Source of the DNA: Sorex araneus
Lineage: Eukaryota; Chordata; Mammalia; Eulipotyphla; Soricidae
DNA length: 64,000 bases
Reading direction: 5' to 3'
Assembly (NCBI RefSeq): GCF_027595985.1
Contig: NC_073303.1
Location: forward strand, 324,627,679-324,691,678
Shown: positions 1-10,087 of the stretch, in pieces
Position numbering within the stretch: position 1 is the first letter of the stretch
How the letters are laid out: every line of letters starts with the position of its first letter
Made by a program: the position numbers and the translations under genes
The notes under the pieces: model-generated
Databases searched by the model: none
Told to the model about the DNA's origin: nothing
Seen by the model: the letters and a program-made list of their open reading frames with translations, nothing else

Positions 1-19
1 ATCAGCCTGCATCTTTTGC

Positions 20-172
20 TTTGTGCAGGGGGGCTATTTTTGGCTCCATGAGCAGGGTTGTTTGGGGGTATTTGCACCATTTGGGGGTCCATGTGCGGCC
101 CACAGCTCTGCATGTAAGGCACGTCTTCCAGCCCTTTGAGCCATCTCTCAGACTCAGTCTGGGCCCTTTGAG
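20..172 (-). mobile_element. Degraded type I SINE
   Basis: Antisense order: body-like text, then 'tgcatgtaaggcacgtcttc' and 'gagccatctctcagactca', matching the head of the SINE in reverse. Highly diverged. Confidence 0.4.
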
Positions 173-944
173 CCCACAGAGAAAGAAAATGAAAGTCTGA
201 GGCAGTTCCCTGAGGCTGCCTGCTGCCTGGAGCAGTGAATGACCCGGCCAGCTGGGAGTGACCTTGGTGACAATAAAGCCAGGCCTGCTCTGAAATAGAT
301 TAGCCGTGGCTGCCCTCACCAGGAGTTCACCAGCAATTCCACATGAGTCCTGGGGATGGCAAAGGGTTTGTGCTGCCTAGAATTTAAAGTAGTTCTTCCT
401 ACAAAAGGTCCTCGAGATCTTTTTTTTTTTTTTTTTGGAATGTGAAAATGGATCTAATTAAGTGGCAGTTTGAAGTGGTCATCACAAATTGGGCCCAGCA
501 CAAATCACAAAGAAGCATTGTGTCGGGCTCAGCCCTATTGTTAGACAAGCAGACAAATCAGCAGCTGGGCAAGACTGAGCAAATCCGCTCTCCAAGAGTC
601 ACGTTTATTCATGCGGTGGGAGAGGAGATGTTCTAAGGGGACTGTGGGGTGTCTGAGTGTCACTGTGAAAGAAAGAGAAAACCTACCAGCTGGGGCAGGC
701 CGGGGCACGACCTGAGTCAGGGATATCATGGAGAGCTGTCATTTCACACAGCCCTTGAGAGACAAATGGATCTTAAACTCATCCAAGGGAGCAATGTCGT
801 GTTCCCCAATAGTGTAACAGCGCCAAAAAGCCTGCTTCGTGCTAAGGCTTATTTTCAAGTCCTGAGCCACGTGTGAAACTTCTTGCTGGATCAGTAAGTT
901 GAGGACCATAACTCAAAGGAATGCATTTGCCTAGAACATGCCAT
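173..944. other. No gene recognised
   Basis: Holds a poly-T run at 421-436. Short open frames here show no recognisable protein. It may contain old repeat remnants. Confidence 0.5.
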
Positions 945-1115
945 AAACCACTTTGGGGAGAGGGGTATGGGAAGATAACACAAAAAGCTGGGTACATGCC
1001 TACAGGAATCCCAGGTTTGATCCCTGGCATGTCAGGCGCCCCCATTGGAAGCAACCCCAGAGCATTGTTGGGGGGAGAGGGTAAGATCCTAAGCATAACT
1101 CCAGGGTGCAGCAAA
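945..1115 (+). mobile_element. Degraded SINE
   Basis: 'gggtacatgcctacaggaat' and 'caggtttgatccctggcatg' mark a diverged head and B box. A 'ccagggtgcagcaaaaaa' tail follows. Confidence 0.45.
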
Positions 1116-1836
1116 AAATTTTTTGAAATCATTTTTAAACAAATAAATTCCTTTTTAAATTTCAGGGGGAGAGAGAGAGAGAAAGAGAAGGGTGAAGTTG
1201 TCCAGTAAGACACAAAGTCACATTTTCTTGTATTTGAAACCATGACGTTTCAGTTCACTAGCTCCCGAGGACCATTGGGATTCAGTGACAGACAAGAAAG
1301 AGCTTAAGTGGCAGCCAGCCTAAGGGGTGGCAGATGATGGACTCACATCTTCAAAGTAACCATCTTGTCCTCTGTCACAAGAAGCAGTTTATAGGAAAAG
1401 GGAATTATTTTCTGAGTAGGTCACAGACTAGTGGGCGCCAGGCTGGTCAATAAATTCTCTTAGGCTAATCTCCCACCACATACTTCCATGTGGCCACAAA
1501 TAGAGATTTCTGATTTCATCCTCTTATTTTCATCTTCTTATCCTTTAGGACAAGGTAAGAGGACATTCTCAACATCCTCAACCACCCCTGACCACACAGG
1601 TTTTCTGGTTCCCAGTATTGAGTTCAGTTCTTCATTTCTTTGCGCTGAGTTCAGGTTGAATTTAACATACTGGAAAAAACCAGCGATGGTTGTTCTGGCC
1701 CAAGCAAGTCACTGCCACCAGGTTAGGTGATCAGCTCTGGTTTTCTCCCTGAGGCTCTGCTTGCTCAGACATGGGCACCACTGGTATCCCAAGTCATCTT
1801 GTCTATTTATATTTTATCCTGTAAGAATACTTCTGG
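1116..1836. other. Unique sequence, nothing recognised
   Basis: No conserved open frame, RNA gene or clear repeat was seen. Confidence 0.5.
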
Positions 1837-1965
1837 AGAGAGACCACAGAAATAGTACAGCAGGAAGGGCTCTTTCCTGGCATGAAGCTTACTGGGCTTG
1901 ATATCTGGCACTGCATATGATTCCCAGAGTTCTGCCAGGAGTGATCTCTGAGCACAAAGTCAGGA
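1837..1965 (+). mobile_element. Type I SINE, diverged
   Basis: 'agagaccacagaaatagtac' (A box region), 'gggcttgatatctggcactg' (B box) and 'gccaggagtgatctctgagc' body in order. It is followed directly by an AT repeat. Confidence 0.65.
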
Positions 1966-2046
1966 GTATATATTATATAATAATTATTATTATATATATT
2001 ATTATATAATATATATTTTATAATATATTATATTCATAATATATTC
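1966..2046. repeat. AT-rich simple repeat
   Basis: Imperfect (TATTATA)n of about 80 bp between two SINEs of opposite orientation. Probably grown from the A-rich tail of the upstream SINE. Confidence 0.8.
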
Positions 2047-2047
2047 A

Positions 2048-2325
2048 CTGCATCACTGTATCACTGTCATCCTGTTGTTCATCGATTTGATCGAGCGGGC
2101 ACCAGTAACGTCTCCATTTGTCCTAGCCCAAGATTTTAGCAGCCTCTTTTTACTTATCTTCCCCAATGGTGTCGCATTGGAGGCTCTTTCAGGGTCAGGG
2201 GAATGAGACCTATCATTGTTACAGTTTTTGGCATATCAAATACACCACAAGGAGCTTGCCAGGCTCTGCTGTGAGGGCAGGATACTCTCGGTAGCTTTCT
2301 GAGTTCTCTGAGAGGAATAACTAGA
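2048..2325 (-). mobile_element. Type II SINE, long variant
   Basis: Reverse of the type II tail ('gttgttcatcgatttgatcg'), 'accagtaacgtctccatt' and 'tttttggcatatcaaataca' are all present. About 85 bp of extra sequence (2120-2203) lies between the 'tctccatt' and 'gagac' landmarks that are adjacent in other copies. This is either a longer subfamily or an insertion. Confidence 0.7.
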
Positions 2326-2379
2326 CAATAAGAGGTCCGGGAGCTTTGTTTTATAGTCTCTGGATCTTGGCCATTGATA

Positions 2380-2665
2380 GGATTACATGGCACCGGGCAG
2401 TTTGTGGGTGTGACTCCCAAGCTACTGGAAGATGGGGGATCTGGGTGGAGGAGGCCCAGTCCTGATCTGAGCGGGCTTGGAGACCTCAGCCTCAGCTCCC
2501 GTACACCTGGTTCCTCTGCTGGTTACTTCATGCGTGAGGCTTGTCCAGCGTGTGGAGAGGGGCCTTGAGCATGGCTGTGGCTGGGCTCCAGAGGTCTTCA
2601 GCTGCCGGGGCTCTACTCAGGGCAGGGAGAGAAACTAAACCCCTCCCCCTCCAAGGGGCCCTGGT
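2380..2665 (+). repeat. GC-rich interspersed unit related to 7889-8368
   Basis: Shares ordered blocks with the unit at 7.9-8.4 kb: 'gtgggtgtgactccc', then 'acctggttcc', 'atgcgtgaggctt', a 'gtgtggagaggggcct' equivalent and 'gctgccggggct'. It is a diverged copy of the same repeat, probably an L1 5'-end-type unit. Confidence 0.55.
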
Positions 2666-2718
2666 GAAGAAAGCCAGGTGCAGGGTCAGGAGACTCTGCC
2701 ACATAATATATTAGATCT

Positions 2719-2903
2719 TTTTTTTTTTTTTTTTTTTTGCTTTTTGGGTCACACCCAGCGATGCTCAGAAGTTACTCCTGGCTTTGCACTCAGGAATTAC
2801 TCCTGGCGGTGCTTGGGGGACCATATGGGATGCTGGGGATCGAACCCGGGTCAGCCACATGCAAGGCGAACACCCTACCTGCTGTGCTATCGCTCCGGCC
2901 CCC
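2719..2903 (-). mobile_element. Type I SINE, full length, with target-site duplication
   Basis: Poly-T followed by the complete type I body in reverse, ending at the head 'gctatcgctccggcccc'. Flanked by a perfect 15-bp duplication, 'aatatattagatctt', at 705-719 of this kilobase block (2705-2719) and 2904-2918. Confidence 0.95.
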
Positions 2904-2918
2904 AATATATTAGATCTT

Positions 2919-3228
2919 ATTATATATTATTATATAATTATAACAATAATACTTCCATAGAACATAAAGTATATGTAAAAGAGAAAATGTGTAAAAGATG
3001 GAGGAAACATTAGATACTACTCATAGAGCCATTGGAATGGATAAAATGAAAAAAAGGCAGTTTCAAGTTGTTAAGAAATGCTATTAACGTAATTAATTCT
3101 ATTGATTGACTTATTTAATGGGGCATCTGCTTTGAACAATCATAATTATTTTATCATTAAAACTTTAGTATTGCTATTTTTAAACAATATTACCTATCAT
3201 TAATATAATTATAGAGCTGTTGGTCTCT
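2919..3228. other. AT-rich unique sequence
   Basis: No feature recognised. The codon-like minus-strand stretch that follows (3229-3417) is listed separately. Confidence 0.5.
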
Positions 3229-3417
3229 TCATGCATTGTCAATCAGCCCCGCTGCGGTGGCAATGTTTTTGTCAGTATTTATCACAGCTGTGTCTTCACA
3301 TGCCTTGTAATGCAGCACCAGCAACTCACCTTCAAGGTCTAGTTCACAGAAATATGGCCTGAGTTCATTCACAGAACGAATAAGACGTTGATAGCCCTGT
3401 TTATTTTGATTTGGGGT
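3229..3417 (-). pseudogene. Unidentified coding-like fragment (62 codons and stop)
   Basis: Minus-strand frame open from 3417 to a TGA at 3231-3229, with no ATG start. It contains protein-like segments such as YQRLIRSVNELRPYF, ELLVLHYKACEDTAV and NIATAAGLIDNA. A GTGAGT donor-like sequence occurs inside, at LEGEL. An antisense SINE remnant overlaps the upstream end. I do not recognise the protein. It may be a processed-pseudogene fragment, an orphan exon or chance. Confidence 0.3.
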
Positions 3418-3546
3418 TTAGACCCGGCAGAGCTCAGGGGCTACTCCTGACTCTGTGCTTAGGGGAGCCCTGTGATGCTGAGGATTAAACCCAGGCCTCT
3501 GGCGTGCAAGGCATGTGCTCAACCTATTGGGCCATCTGTCAAGCCC
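3412..3546 (-). mobile_element. Type I SINE, diverged
   Basis: 'gctcaggggctactcctgac', 'aggattaaacccaggcctct' and 'gtgcaaggcatgtgctcaac' run in antisense order. Confidence 0.6.
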
Positions 3547-3579
3547 CTAGCAGCCTTATGAAAAAGAATTGTTTCCAGG

Positions 3580-3762
3580 TGCGGAACCCAGTGGTGCTGG
3601 GATGGAGGGCCCGTGGGTCACTTCTGGTGATGCTCCACCTGGTGGGGCATACCTAGCCATTTGGTGTTCTGGTCCAGTGGTACTTGGGTGCTGGGTTAGA
3701 ACTCAGGTACTCCTACTTGCTTGGCATTGGTTCTAGTGTTTGAGCCATAGCCCTAGCCCCCA
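3580..3762 (-). mobile_element. Degraded SINE
   Basis: 'cccagtggtgctgggatgga', 'gaactcaggtactcctactt' and 'gagccatagccctagcccc' mark the body and the reversed head. Confidence 0.5.
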
Positions 3763-4174
3763 GTCCTAACTTTGATACTACACAAGTTCTTTTATTGTCC
3801 CTCTATGCAGAAAAGGAATGTTGGTTTAGTCATGCAATGAATAATAAATAATTCATAGCTTATTGCTGCAATAAACTCTACATGGAGCCAATGAAAGTAC
3901 TATGATTTGCTACAATATAGGTGGATTTTACAGTATTGAGTGGAATAAACTGCACAGAAGAGCACCTTGTATATGAAGTGCAAAGCTCAGTCACCTACCC
4001 CTGTAGTCAGAGATTAGCACTGTGGGAAGGAGCGAGCCAACAGATCTACAACTTAGGGCTTGTGCTCTTTGTGGCAGAAACAGATCGAACCAAACCGCAT
4101 CTAAAAATCCTCCAGAAGAGCCTGTTCTGTCCAGTCCACAAGATTCCTGTCCTTGGGAGTCATAGCTGGCCTCC
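3763..4174. other. Unique AT-rich sequence
   Basis: Nothing recognised. Short open frames here overlap the following SINE. Confidence 0.45.
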
Positions 4175-4320
4175 TGGGAGCTTGCCTTGACGCAGCTGAC
4201 CAGGTTCCACCCCAGGCATCTCATATGGCCCCCCAGCCCTGCCAGGACTAATCCCAGAGAGAGAGCCAGGAGAGAATCCTGAGCACCGCTGGGCATGACC
4301 TCAAAACAACAACAAAAAAA
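4175..4320 (+). mobile_element. Type I SINE, diverged
   Basis: 'gctgaccaggttccacccca', 'catctcatatggccccccag' and 'gagcaccgctgggcatgacc', then an A-rich (CAA)n tail. Confidence 0.65.
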
Positions 4321-4473
4321 TCAAATTGCTTCTGAAATACAGGAGGCATCTACATTTCTTTCTTACCACACTCAGTGGTACTCAGGCTTGGCTCCTGGGA
4401 TGCCATGCAGAATGTTCACTCTCTTTGAGTTATCTCTCAATCCCAAGCATTACAATTTTCTTGGTTTGTTTTA

Positions 4474-4622
4474 AGGACATTCTCAGGAGTGCTCAGGGAT
4501 TACTTCTGGCTCTGCAACAAGGGATCGCTCCCGGTGGGGTGACCATATGGGATGCCGGGATCCAACCCAGGTCAGCAGCATGCGAGACAGACACCCTGCC
4601 ATTGCACTATCACTCCAGCCCC
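4474..4622 (-). mobile_element. Type I SINE
   Basis: 'ggattacttctggctctgca', 'gaccatatgggatgccggga' and 'gcactatcactccagcccc' in reverse order of the consensus. Confidence 0.75.
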
Positions 4623-4855
4623 ACAACTACATTTTTAAGACTGACATTCCTCTTCTATATTAAACCACATATATAAATTATATCTATAAACATACATTCC
4701 TTTAAAATATAGTAAAAAGCATTGAGAGAATAAAAATTCTAATTTAGAAATAATTGTACTTGGTTTTAAACCACATACAATTTTTTTTTATCATCGGTCC
4801 TCTTTCTCCCCCCAGTGGGCAGTTGTGTGGTTGCAGAAACTCAGCTGAAATTATC

Positions 4856-5037
4856 TTTTTTTTTTTTTTTTTTTGCTTTTTGGGTCACACCCAGCGATGC
4901 CCAGGGGTTACTCCTGGCTCTGCACTCAGGAATTACCCCTGGCGGTGCTCAGGGGACTATATGGGATGCTGGGATTCGAACCTGGATTCACTGCGTGCAA
5001 GGCAAACACCCTACCCGCTGTGCTATCGCTCCAGCCC
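4856..5037 (-). mobile_element. Type I SINE, full length
   Basis: Poly-T, complete body and reversed head. Flanked by an 18-bp near-identical duplication with two mismatches: 'ctcagctgaaattatctt' (4840-4857) and 'ctcaactgagattatctt' (5038-5055). Confidence 0.95.
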
Positions 5038-5309
5038 CTCAACTGAGATTATCTTTATCTGTAATAACTTTATTTAATTGTATCAAGGACATCATTTCCA
5101 AAGATTTGAGGTGACTAGTGATGATGCACATTAAAATAAGGTAAAAATAAATGTAAGTATAAGTTTGGGATTACAATTTTATGTGAATTTTATTTGAACA
5201 CCCCTTGACTAAAGAATTTCACAAGAAATTTCCTACTTCCTATGTTAGTTGAAGGCATGATATCCAAGCACAATCAAGACAATTCCAGGAGGTCGTCTTT
5301 CCTTTTACT

Positions 5310-5590
5310 TTTCTTCTTCCTTCCTTCCTTCCTTCCTTCCTTCCTTCCTTCCTTCCTTCCTTCCTTCCTTCCTTCCTTCCTTCCTTCCTTCCTTCCTTCC
5401 TTCCTTCCTTCCTTCCTTCCTCCCTTCCTCTCTCCCTTCCTCCCTTCCTCCCTCCCTCCCTCCCTCCTCACTTCCTCCCTTCCTCCCTTCCTCCCTTCCT
5501 CCCTTCCTCCCTTCCTTCCTTCCTTCCTTCCTTCCTTCCTTCCTTCCTTCCTTCCTTCCTTCCTTCCTTCCTTCCTTCCTTCCTTCCTTC
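5310..5590. repeat. (CCTT)n microsatellite
   Basis: About 280 bp of CCTT/CCTC repeat. It directly precedes the 3' end of an antisense SINE, which suggests it grew from that SINE's tail. Long Gly-Arg-Lys-Glu or Phe-Leu-Pro-Ser open frames here are artefacts. Confidence 0.97.
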
Positions 5591-5740
5591 CCACATCTGA
5601 TTGTGCTCAAGGATTACTCTTTAGTCTGTGCTCAGGGATTACTCCTGGAAGTGTATGGGGAAACATATATGGAGCCAGAATCCAGGTTAGACATGTGCAA
5701 GTTCAGTGCTTTACCTCTGTACTTTCTCTCTGACCCTCTT
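5591..5740 (-). mobile_element. Degraded SINE
   Basis: 'gtgctcagggattactcctg' and 'acatgtgcaagttcagtgct' identify an antisense type I body and head. Confidence 0.55.
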
Positions 5741-5774
5741 TCTCTCTCTTTTGGACCAGACCTGTTGGTGCTTG

Positions 5775-5895
5775 AAGCTATTCTCAACTCAGTGCTCAGG
5801 GGCTACTCCCAGCAATACTCAGAGTACTAGGTGATGCTGGAGATTAAGCTCTGGTTTTCTGCATACAGTGTGTGTTCCAGTCCCCTGAGCTCCCC
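5775..5895 (-). mobile_element. Degraded SINE fragment
   Basis: 'cagtgctcaggggctactcc' and 'gatgctggagattaagctct' match the antisense body. Confidence 0.5.
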
Positions 5896-6547
5896 ACCCC
5901 AACCCCAGACTAAAACTTTCTTCACCCAGCTCTCCTATAAGCTGTCATACGACTCATGCTATTAAGACTGAGAGCAAAAGAAATGGAGCGTTCAACTTTA
6001 AAATTACCATCACAAAATTTTTTATGATATTAAGCAGAAATTTGGGGCTTTGTTCAATTTTAACAGCTTGGAATGTGGATAATCTCTGCAGCTGATTAAG
6101 AGCAATCCATATGTTTTAAAAGAATCACACAGATGGTAGGGCTGCTCTCATTTTTGTTAGAAAATAAAAGCCTAATGAAAATTTGAGGCTAAATGAATGT
6201 TCCATCAATGTCATTCTTGGTGTTTGGTTTATGCACTTACGTCTTCTATGGGTTTCCCTGAAATAGGTTCTGATGAGTGTTTTGGAATAAGTCATGGAAA
6301 ATAAGACAAAGAGGGTATGATGGGACCTAGCAGCTCTAGAATTAAATTACCAGTGGGTAATATTATTGTATTTAATGGCTAAAGAGCAGAGATTGTGGTA
6401 GCAACTCTTATTTTACTTTCTTATTGACTTCTCGTTTCAGTAAGTTTCTATCTTAGAAACTTATTTCAGGGTCTGAAAGTAGTTTTCCCAAACAAGATTC
6501 CCCCACCCCACACCCAAGTTTTCTTCTAACAGAATTGTAGGGATTGC
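5896..6547. other. Unique sequence, nothing recognised
   Basis: AT-rich, with no coding signal seen on either strand. Confidence 0.5.
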
Positions 6548-6726
6548 TTTTTTGGTTGGCTTTGGCTTTGTCGCCACACCCAGTGGTGCTCCTGGCTCTG
6601 CACTCAGGGGTCAGTCCTGGTTGAGTTTGAGGGACCATCTGGGGTTCCGAGGATGCAACTTGGGTTAGCAGTGGGCAAGGCAAATGCCCCACTTGCTGTA
6701 CTACTGGCTATACTATCACTTGGGCC
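6548..6726 (-). mobile_element. Type I SINE, diverged
   Basis: 'cacacccagtggtgctcctg', 'tgcactcaggggtcagtcct' and 'ggcaaggcaaatgccccact', with a T-rich start. Confidence 0.7.
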
Positions 6727-7144
6727 CTGGGAGATTTGTAGTTTTGAAGCATCATATTTATGTTTCTATTTTGAATTAATTTTTGTAAAGAATAAGTGCA
6801 TATTAAAGTTTGTGTATTAAATAGTTGTTTTTAACATATGGATATTTAATGTTCCAGTACCAGTCATTGAGAACAACAAACAACTCTTCTCCACAATTTC
6901 TTTTGCTTACTGAACTGCCTCCTTTTCCATTGGTTGAACATCAGTTCACCATGTATAAATAGACCTGCTTCTTCTCTTCTTCATTTGTTCATCACCCTGC
7001 AATAGGGCCTCACACCTGCAAGGCCAGTGCTCTGTGGCAGAGCCCCCACTCCCACCCCTCTCTATGTTTTTGTCACTGTCACTTTTTAGTTCAATCTTTA
7101 TATCAGAGAGTATGGTTTATTTATTTATTTTTTCTTTTCTTTTC
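6727..7144. other. Unique AT-rich sequence
   Basis: Nothing recognised apart from short T-rich runs. Confidence 0.5.
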
Positions 7145-7296
7145 CAGGGTTCTCATGCCCAGTAATGCTGAGGAGTTACTCTGTGCTCAGGGATCATTCC
7201 TTATGGTGCTGAAAAATAATAAATTATTCTAGGGATCAAATCTGGGTCCACAGCATGCAAGGCCAGGCCTTTCTCACCGTATTACCACTCCAGTTC
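7145..7296 (-). mobile_element. Degraded SINE
   Basis: 'tcatgcccagtaatgctgag', 'gatcaaatctgggtccacag' and 'gtattaccactccagttc' in antisense order. Confidence 0.5.
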
Positions 7297-7327
7297 AAAT
7301 TTGGGTTTTTTTTTTTAGGTTTTATTT

Positions 7328-7565
7328 GGCTGGAGCGATAGCACAGTGGGTAGGGCATTTGCCTTGCACGTGGCTGACCCAGGTTCAATTCCTCCATCCC
7401 TCTCGGAGAGCCTGGCAAGTGACCGAGAGTATCTCGCCCGCACAGCAGAGCCTGGCAAGCTTCCCGTGGTGAATTCGATATGCCAAAACCAATAACAACA
7501 AGTCTCACAATGGAGATGTTACTGGTGCCCGCTTGAGCAAATTGATGAACAATGGGACAACAGTT
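7328..7565 (+). mobile_element. Type II SINE
   Basis: Complete from 'ggctggagcgatagcacagt' to the 'caaattgatgaacaatggga' tail. It includes 'ctctcggagagcctggcaag'. Confidence 0.92.
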
Positions 7566-7627
7566 GATGCTTCCATAAAATCAAGATTCCTATAACGATT
7601 TTATGGAGATATGTTTGTGATCCGAAC

Positions 7628-7868
7628 TGGAGCAATAACACAGTGAGTAGGGCATTTGCCTTGCAGGCGGCTGACCCGGGTTTGATTTCTCCGTCCCTCT
7701 CGAGAGCCCGGCAAGCTACTCAGAGTATCTTGCCCACACAGCAGAGCCTGGCGAGCTACCCATGGCATGGCGTATTCGATATGCCAAAAAACAGTAACAA
7801 CAAGTCTCACAATTGAGACATTACTGGTGCCTACTCGAGCAAATCAATGAACAATGGGACAACAGTGT
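7628..7868 (+). mobile_element. Type II SINE
   Basis: Second, independent type II copy 60 bp after the previous one and in the same orientation. It ends 'gaacaatgggacaacagtgt'. Confidence 0.92.
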
Positions 7869-7869
7869 T

Positions 7870-8985
7870 ACAATTCCACAAAATCCACATTACCTGGGTT
7901 CCATGGGACTTTGCTCGTGCGTGAGGCTCAGCCTGAGTGTGTGGAAAGCGGCCTGGAGCACGGCGGCGGTTGGGCAGTGGAGGTCCGCTGCCAGGGCTGG
8001 GTCCCTTGGGGCGGGGAAGCCTCTCACCAATCCACTCTCTAGGGCGCCCCTGGCTCGGAGTCCGTGGCATGGTTATGGGAGCCTCATTTCATGCTTTCTT
8101 CCGGGAGAAGCAGCTGTGAGTTCTGGAGGGTGGTTGATGAGGAAATTATCTGGCTTCAGCAGGAGGTGGCTTATGGGTGTGACTCCCGGGTCTCTGGAGA
8201 CTGGGGGAAGCAGGCAGAGGATCTCTGCTCCCAGGTCCCATTGAGCCCAGAGTCCAAGATCACAAAGTTCCCCACTACCTAGGTTCCATGGGACTTCGCT
8301 CATGCGTGAGGCTTGGCCCGAGCGTGTGGAAAGCGGCCTGGAGCGTGGCGGCGGTTGGGTAGTGGAGGAACTTTGTGATCTGATGAAACCCTCAGGGCCC
8401 AAAGACAATGGTGGGATATAGTGAAAGAAAAAAAAAAAACCTCAGTGAAATAAACACCTCACCAAAAATATTTTACCCAGCTAGACTCTCATTCATATCA
8501 GAAGGAACAACACAGTTTCACAGAAAAACAACTCAGGAACTTCATAGACTCAAAACCTTGGTTACAGGAACAACTAAATGGGTTACTTTAAGACAAGACA
8601 AGCCCCTCAAATACAACAAACTTCGGCATAAAGATGGGGCAATACCCCATAACAATAATCTCTCTCAACGTCAATGAGCTAAACGTACCAATTAAAAAAC
8701 ACAGAGTGGCAGGATGGATCAGAAAATTGAACCCAACATTCTGCTGCCTGTAAGAAACACATCTGAACAGTCAGAGCAAACACAGGCTCAAAGTCAAAGG
8801 CTGGGGGATGGGGTGGGGTGTGGCAGGAGGGATGCTGGGAACATTGGTGGTGGCGAATGGGCACTGGTGGAAGGATGGATACTCAATCATTGTATGACTG
8901 AAATGGAATCACGAAAGTTTGTAAGTCTGTAACTATCTCACGGTGATCCATTAAAAAGATATTTTAATTAAAAAATTTTTAAAAA
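7870..8985 (+). mobile_element. Internally deleted L1: GC-rich 5' units, L1 ORF2 start, L1 3' tail
   Basis: Three parts in order. (1) Two copies of a GC-rich block about 95 bp long (7889-7983 and 8274-8368, period 385 bp). (2) An A-rich section whose end (about 8640-8800) translates like the L1 ORF2 N-terminus, with ITIISLNVNELNVPIKKHRV-like text followed by a CLXETH-type endonuclease segment. (3) At about 8801 it jumps to the L1 3' tail ('aacattggtggtggcgaatg ... tctcacggtgatccattaaaa'), which also ends the L1 at 59.2 kb. Most of ORF2 is missing. Confidence 0.65.
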
Positions 8986-9139
8986 CCTAAAGGAGACCGA
9001 AAAAAAAAAAGGCTAGAAAACAATTCTACAGGCAAACAACTCCCTTGTTTTCTTTATCTTCACAGTGCCCCTGTTTCAGAGCCATTTACCTGGGGCTGGT
9101 CACTGGCAAAGTTGAAAAATATTTTATTGTAGGTATATG

Positions 9140-9490
9140 GCCCCACATTTTATTTATTTATCCATGCAGCAATGAAAACATGTATTACTTCTCTACCTTT
9201 GAACTATTTTGACTGATGTCATTGTGAACACTGAAGGGCAAATATCTGAGCCTCACCTTTTGCTTCTTTGAGGCATGTATCCAGATGTATAATTCTGTAT
9301 ATATGGCATATCTATATTTAAAAGTTTGATGAATTCCATATCATTTCAGTTTTATATTACCCCCAGAGCAGCACATAAAGGTGGTCATTTCTCAGCCTCC
9401 TTGCCAAGACTTGTTATTTTCTTTCTTTGATAATAGCCATCCTTATGGGTGTGGTGTTTTCTGGTTTTAAATTGCATTTCCCTAATGACA
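9140..9490 (-). mobile_element. Old L1 (L1M-type) fragment
   Basis: 'gcctccttgccaagacttgt', 'gataatagccatccttatgg' and 'aaattgcatttccctaatga' are landmark phrases of antisense mammalian L1. Confidence 0.75.
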
Positions 9491-9573
9491 AGTTTTGGGT
9501 GTAGGTGCTGGGATCAAACCCTGGTCCTTGTACATGTGAAACAAGTGTTCCACCACTGTTACACTCCAGACTC
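9490..9573 (-). mobile_element. SINE remnant inserted in old L1
   Basis: 'ggtgctgggatcaaaccctg' and 'tgttacactccagactct' give the antisense head. L1-like sequence resumes after it (about 9575-9745). Confidence 0.45.
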
Positions 9574-9574
9574 T

Positions 9575-9750
9575 AATTACTATTTTTTCTTCTTTTATAA
9601 TTGTGTTGTTTACTTATTCTTGAGTTGTATGAATATGATTTTCCACTTACTGATTTTTTCAGATGTTTTTACCTACTTATTTTTACATATTTATGATTCG
9701 TGTTTATTATCTCCTTCCTTCAGCTTGCATTGGATTAATGTGTTCCTCCG
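9575..9750 (-). mobile_element. Old L1 fragment, continuation
   Basis: 'aattgtgttgtttacttatt' and 'cttgagttgtatgaatatga' continue the antisense L1 interrupted by the SINE remnant. Confidence 0.5.
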
Positions 9751-9757
9751 TCCATAG

Positions 9758-9900
9758 TTTCCTTCCTTCCTTCCTTCCTTCCTTCCTTCCTTCCTTCCTT
9801 CCTTCCTTCCTTCCTTCCTTCCTTCCTTCCTTCCTTCCTTCCTTGCTTCCTTCCTTCTTTCCTTCCTGCCTTTTTTCCTTCCTTCCTGACTTCCTGCCTT
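9758..9900. repeat. (CCTT)n microsatellite
   Basis: About 140 bp with increasing interruptions towards the 3' side. It runs into a T-rich stretch and an antisense SINE, the same arrangement as at 5310-5590. Confidence 0.97.
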
Positions 9901-9930
9901 TATTTTTTTTCTCCCTCTTTTTTTTTTTTT

Positions 9931-10084
9931 GGACCATACTCAGCTGTGCTCAGGCTAACTCCTGGTTCTGGGGTCAGGGATTACTCCTGGCAGAACTTGG
10001 AGGACCATATCGGGTCCCAGAGATTGAACCTGGGTAAATCGCATGCAAGGTAAATACTCTAACTGCTATACTAGCTCTCTGCCC
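9931..10084 (-). mobile_element. Type I SINE
   Basis: 'gggattactcctggcagaac', 'gagattgaacctgggtaaat' and 'gcatgcaaggtaaatactct' in antisense order. Confidence 0.78.
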
Positions 10085-10087
10085 CCT

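Noticed and set aside
5242..5733. Long frames of Phe-Leu-Pro-Ser or Gly-Arg-Lys-Glu repeats
   Set aside because: They are translations of the CCTT microsatellite.
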